Part shown: positions 5,117 to 6,926 of the stretch, piece by piece | How the letters are laid out: each line of letters opens with the position of its first letter | Numbering within the stretch: position 1 is the stretch's first letter | Origin: Clostridiales bacterium UBA1446 | Lineage (GTDB): Bacteria > Bacillota > Clostridia > Oscillospirales > Oscillospiraceae | Direction of reading: 5' to 3' | Length of the DNA stretch: 6,926 nucleotides | Assembly (NCBI GenBank): GCA_002329245.1 | Contig: DCTG01000008.1 | Coordinates: forward strand, 989-7,914 | The notes under the pieces: generated by a model | Told to the model about the DNA's origin: nothing | What the model saw: the letters and a program-made list of their open reading frames with translations, nothing else | Databases searched by the model: none | Position numbers and translations under genes: made by a program

Positions 5117-6067
5117 ATGGAAATAACCGGAAAAGTATATGATATTCAGGGATTTTCAATCCAGGACGGGCCGGGCATCCGGACCACCGTGTTCCTCAAA
5201 GGCTGCCCCTTGCGCTGCCCCTGGTGCCACAGCCCGGAGTCGCAGGAATTTTACACGCAGCTTAGCTGGATCTCCCTGCGCTGCCAGGGGATTGAGAAAT
5301 GCGGCAGGTGCTTAAACGCCTGCGAGAAAGGCGCCGTTTCTCCCGGCAGGATGTCCCGCAATTCCGTTACGAACGAGGAAATTCAGCTTGTTCACATCAA
5401 TCGCAGACTTTGCGACAACTGCGGCGCCTGCGCCGCAGTCTGCGGCCCCAAGGCCCTTTTCCTTTGCGGGACGGATTATACGGCGGAAGAAATTTTGGAG
5501 CGGGTCTGCCGGGACCTCCCCTTTTACAGGACCTCCGGCGGAGGCGTGACCGTTTCCGGCGGCGAGCCGCTGTGCCAGCCCCAATTCACCGCCGCGCTGC
5601 TGCGGGCTCTGAAAGAGCGGGATATCCACACGGCGCTCGATACGACGGGGTTTGTTCCATACGACCGTTTGGAGGCGGCTCTGCCTTATACCGACCTGTT
5701 TTTATACGATTTGAAGCACATGGACAGCGCGCAGCACAAAGCCGTAATCGGCGTACCCAACGAACTCATTTTGGAAAACGCGGAGAAACTCGCCGCGGCG
5801 GGCGCTAAGCTGCAAATCCGCATTCCGGTCATCCCGAATTTTAACGACTCGAAGGACAACATCCGGAAGACGGGCCGTTTCTGCCTCGCATTGGGCGCGG
5901 CCGTGGAAATCATCCAGCTGCTCCCCTACCACAATATGGGCGTTATGAAATACCAGCGGTTAGACGAGGACAAGGTTGTTTTGGAGGCAAAGCCGCCCAC
6001 GGAGGAAGCCGTCGCCGCACTTCGGCTGCTGCTTGAGGAGATGGGACTGCCCGTCACGGTGCACTGA
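5117..6067 (+). CDS. Glycyl-radical enzyme activating enzyme (radical SAM)
   Basis: This is a 316-residue radical-SAM protein that uses S-adenosylmethionine to abstract a hydrogen from the radical glycine of its partner enzyme, almost certainly the upstream gene product (Gly781). The SAM-cluster motif is CPLRCPWC (Cys30, Cys34, Cys37), preceded by the family signature DGPGIRTTVFLKGC. A ferredoxin-like insert carries two further 4Fe-4S motifs: Cys56, 62, 65, 69 and Cys99, 102, 105, 109. This insert is typical of activases for the dehydratase/decarboxylase clades and absent from the PflA activase of pyruvate formate-lyase, in agreement with the partner's CVE active site. SGGGVTVSGGEP (140-151) contains the SAM-binding GGE. 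The length is normal for the group. The ATG at 5117 follows an AAAGGGA site at 5104-5110. The gene lies 194 bases after the enzyme gene on the same strand, behind a hairpin and a structured leader, so its level may be set separately. A strong terminator follows. Confidence 0.95.
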   Translation: MEITGKVYDIQGFSIQDGPGIRTTVFLKGCPLRCPWCHSPESQEFYTQLSWISLRCQGIEKCGRCLNACEKGAVSPGRMSRNSVTNEEIQLVHINRRLCDNCGACAAVCGPKALFLCGTDYTAEEILERVCRDLPFYRTSGGGVTVSGGEPLCQPQFTAALLRALKERDIHTALDTTGFVPYDRLEAALPYTDLFLYDLKHMDSAQHKAVIGVPNELILENAEKLAAAGAKLQIRIPVIPNFNDSKDNIRKTGRFCLALGAAVEIIQLLPYHNMGVMKYQRLDEDKVVLEAKPPTEEAVAALRLLLEEMGLPVTVH

Positions 6068-6077
6068 TACGAAACAC

Positions 6078-6106
6078 GGCCCGGACTGCCGCCGGCAGTC
6101 CGGGCC
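6078..6106 (+). terminator. Intrinsic terminator of the glycyl-radical operon
   Basis: A perfect 13-bp GC-rich stem (6078-6090 and 6094-6106) with a 3-base loop begins 10 bases after the activase stop. The trailing T-tract is short (TTATCCTT), but stem strength and position make termination likely. It separates the operon from the LysR promoter. Confidence 0.8.
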
Positions 6107-6112
6107 TTATCC

Positions 6113-6141
6113 TTGCAAAGGACGCGACGTGTTGGTATAAT
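6113..6141 (+). promoter_or_regulatory. Extended -10 promoter of the LysR-type regulator gene
   Basis: TTGCAA (6113-6118, four of six -35 positions), a 17-base spacer and TATAAT (6136-6141, perfect) with an upstream TGG (6133-6135) make a strong sigma-A-type promoter. Transcription would begin near 6148, giving a leader of about 80 bases that contains the 14-bp palindrome at 6168-6206. Confidence 0.75.
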
Positions 6142-6167
6142 TTGTTTGACAGCATAAAGCATCACCG

Positions 6168-6206
6168 CTTTGACGGAAAAGGGCTCGTATCGCTTTTCCG
6201 TCAAAG
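6168..6206. promoter_or_regulatory. 14-bp perfect palindrome in the LysR leader
   Basis: CTTTGACGGAAAAG (6168-6181) and CTTTTCCGTCAAAG (6193-6206) are exact reverse complements with an 11-base centre. It lies between the predicted transcription start and the TTG start codon, ending 8 bases before the GGAGG RBS. It could be an autoregulatory operator bound by the LysR protein (as a downstream roadblock) or an mRNA hairpin. No T-tract follows, so it is not a terminator. Confidence 0.6.
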
Positions 6207-6226
6207 GAAGCGTCGGAGGGATTGTC

Positions 6227-6926
6227 TTGAACATCCAGCAGTTGAAGTACTATCTGGAAATCTGCAAATGCAGAAGTATTTCCAAAGCGGCGGACAACCT
6301 CTACATATCGCAGCAGGGGCTGAGCATGGCGGTCATCCGCCTCGAGTCCGAATTTTCCTGCAAGCTCTTCATTCGCACGCCTCGGGGCCTGCGCCTGACG
6401 AAGGCCGGGGAATATTTCCGGGAACGGGCGGAGCGGATTTTATCGGAATACGAACAGTGCCGGCAATATTTTGAGGAAAATTACAGCGACGAAAACGCGA
6501 TTCGTGTCGCCGGCGCGCAGGGGGTGCTGTCCGAATTCGGCGCCGAGCATATTATGGGCTTTCAGGAGACCCATCCCCGCTATCAGGTGTTTTTCCGGGA
6601 GTACGCGGACCGGGCCTGCGACGAGGTTGTGGAAAACGGGGAGGCCGAAATCGGCTTCGGTCTGGAACCGCTCGACCAGAAAAAATTCGAATGCTTCCGC
6701 GTGTTTTCCCAAAGACTCGTTCTGTTGGTGCACAAGAGTCATCCCTTAGCAGCACGAACCATCATACCGACCAGGCTTTTGCAGGATCTGCCCATGATTT
6801 TGGTCGACGAAAAACTCAAGAGCGCGGACAATTTTTTAGAGCGCTGCAGGGAGCAGGGCGTTTCGCCGAAGATCCAATACCGGGTGGGAGAAGCCATCGC
6901 CATTCATCGTCTTGTACAGGCTACCC
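6227..6926 (+). CDS. LysR-family transcriptional regulator (3' end outside window)
   Basis: The frame is open from a TTG at 6227 to the window edge, giving 233 residues; the family is usually about 300, so roughly the last 60-70 are missing. TTG is chosen because GGAGG (6215-6219) lies 7 bases upstream and the protein then begins exactly at the family N-terminus, MNIQQLKYYLEI. The winged helix-turn-helix is at about 18-37 (ISKAADNLYISQQGLSMAVI), followed by the usual LESEF, CKLFIR and GLRLTKAG (54-61). A linker helix and the effector-binding fold follow, with recognisable VLLVHKSHPLA in the domain. The common QPALS recognition segment is QQGLS here. LysR regulators usually respond to a small molecule that is the substrate or product of the controlled pathway. 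It has its own promoter and lies just after the glycyl-radical operon on the same strand, so regulation of that operon is plausible but unproven; the target could instead be a gene to its right. Confidence 0.92.
   Translation, partial: MNIQQLKYYLEICKCRSISKAADNLYISQQGLSMAVIRLESEFSCKLFIRTPRGLRLTKAGEYFRERAERILSEYEQCRQYFEENYSDENAIRVAGAQGVLSEFGAEHIMGFQETHPRYQVFFREYADRACDEVVENGEAEIGFGLEPLDQKKFECFRVFSQRLVLLVHKSHPLAARTIIPTRLLQDLPMILVDEKLKSADNFLERCREQGVSPKIQYRVGEAIAIHRLVQAT

Noticed and set aside
2502..6067. Glycerol, propanediol or choline microcompartment locus
   Set aside because: No shell-protein, aldehyde dehydrogenase or alcohol dehydrogenase gene is visible, and the active-site loop differs from glycerol dehydratase.
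6142..6474. 110-codon plus-strand frame overlapping the LysR start
   Set aside because: It is out of frame with the clear LysR helix-turn-helix that begins at the TTG at 6227 and shows no domain of its own.

Overview
The window reads as Gram-positive, probably a gut-type clostridial Firmicute. Reasons: strong purine-rich ribosome binding sites, extended -10 promoters, a TTG start with its own GGAGG, a glycyl-radical enzyme with its activase, and a YjdF/DUF2238 membrane protein of a type common in that group. This is inference from gene content; there is no rRNA or other taxonomic marker.

Left block (1 to about 1300): visibly AT-rich. It holds the C-terminal part of an AAA/ABC-type ATPase that runs in from outside the window. 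A small unrecognised gene overlaps it by ATGA, so the two are probably translated together. The pair looks like a two-gene defence or toxin-type module, but this is not proven. About 350 bases without a convincing gene follow; they carry four inverted repeats and a possible minus-strand coding relic, and the composition changes sharply at their right edge.

Middle (1341-2141): a complete six-segment membrane protein of the DUF2238/YjdF family, GC-richer than the left block. It is followed by a 360-base regulatory gap with a GC hairpin, a candidate extended -10 promoter, dyads and a strong RBS.

Right block (2502 to end): a glycyl-radical enzyme of the pyruvate formate-lyase/glycerol dehydratase superfamily (Cys439, Glu441, Gly781) and, 194 bases downstream, its radical-SAM activating enzyme with two ferredoxin-type clusters. 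The activase would install the radical on Gly781 under anaerobic conditions. The two genes are separated by a 15-bp GNRA-capped hairpin and a GC-rich leader that could fold over the activase RBS. A strong terminator ends this unit. A LysR-type regulator then starts from its own extended -10 promoter, with a 14-bp palindrome in its leader, and runs off the right edge. It is a plausible regulator of the glycyl-radical operon. The enzyme's substrate cannot be assigned: it lacks the Trp-His-Asp element that follows the catalytic Cys-x-Glu in glycerol dehydratase, so it is probably not an ordinary diol dehydratase.
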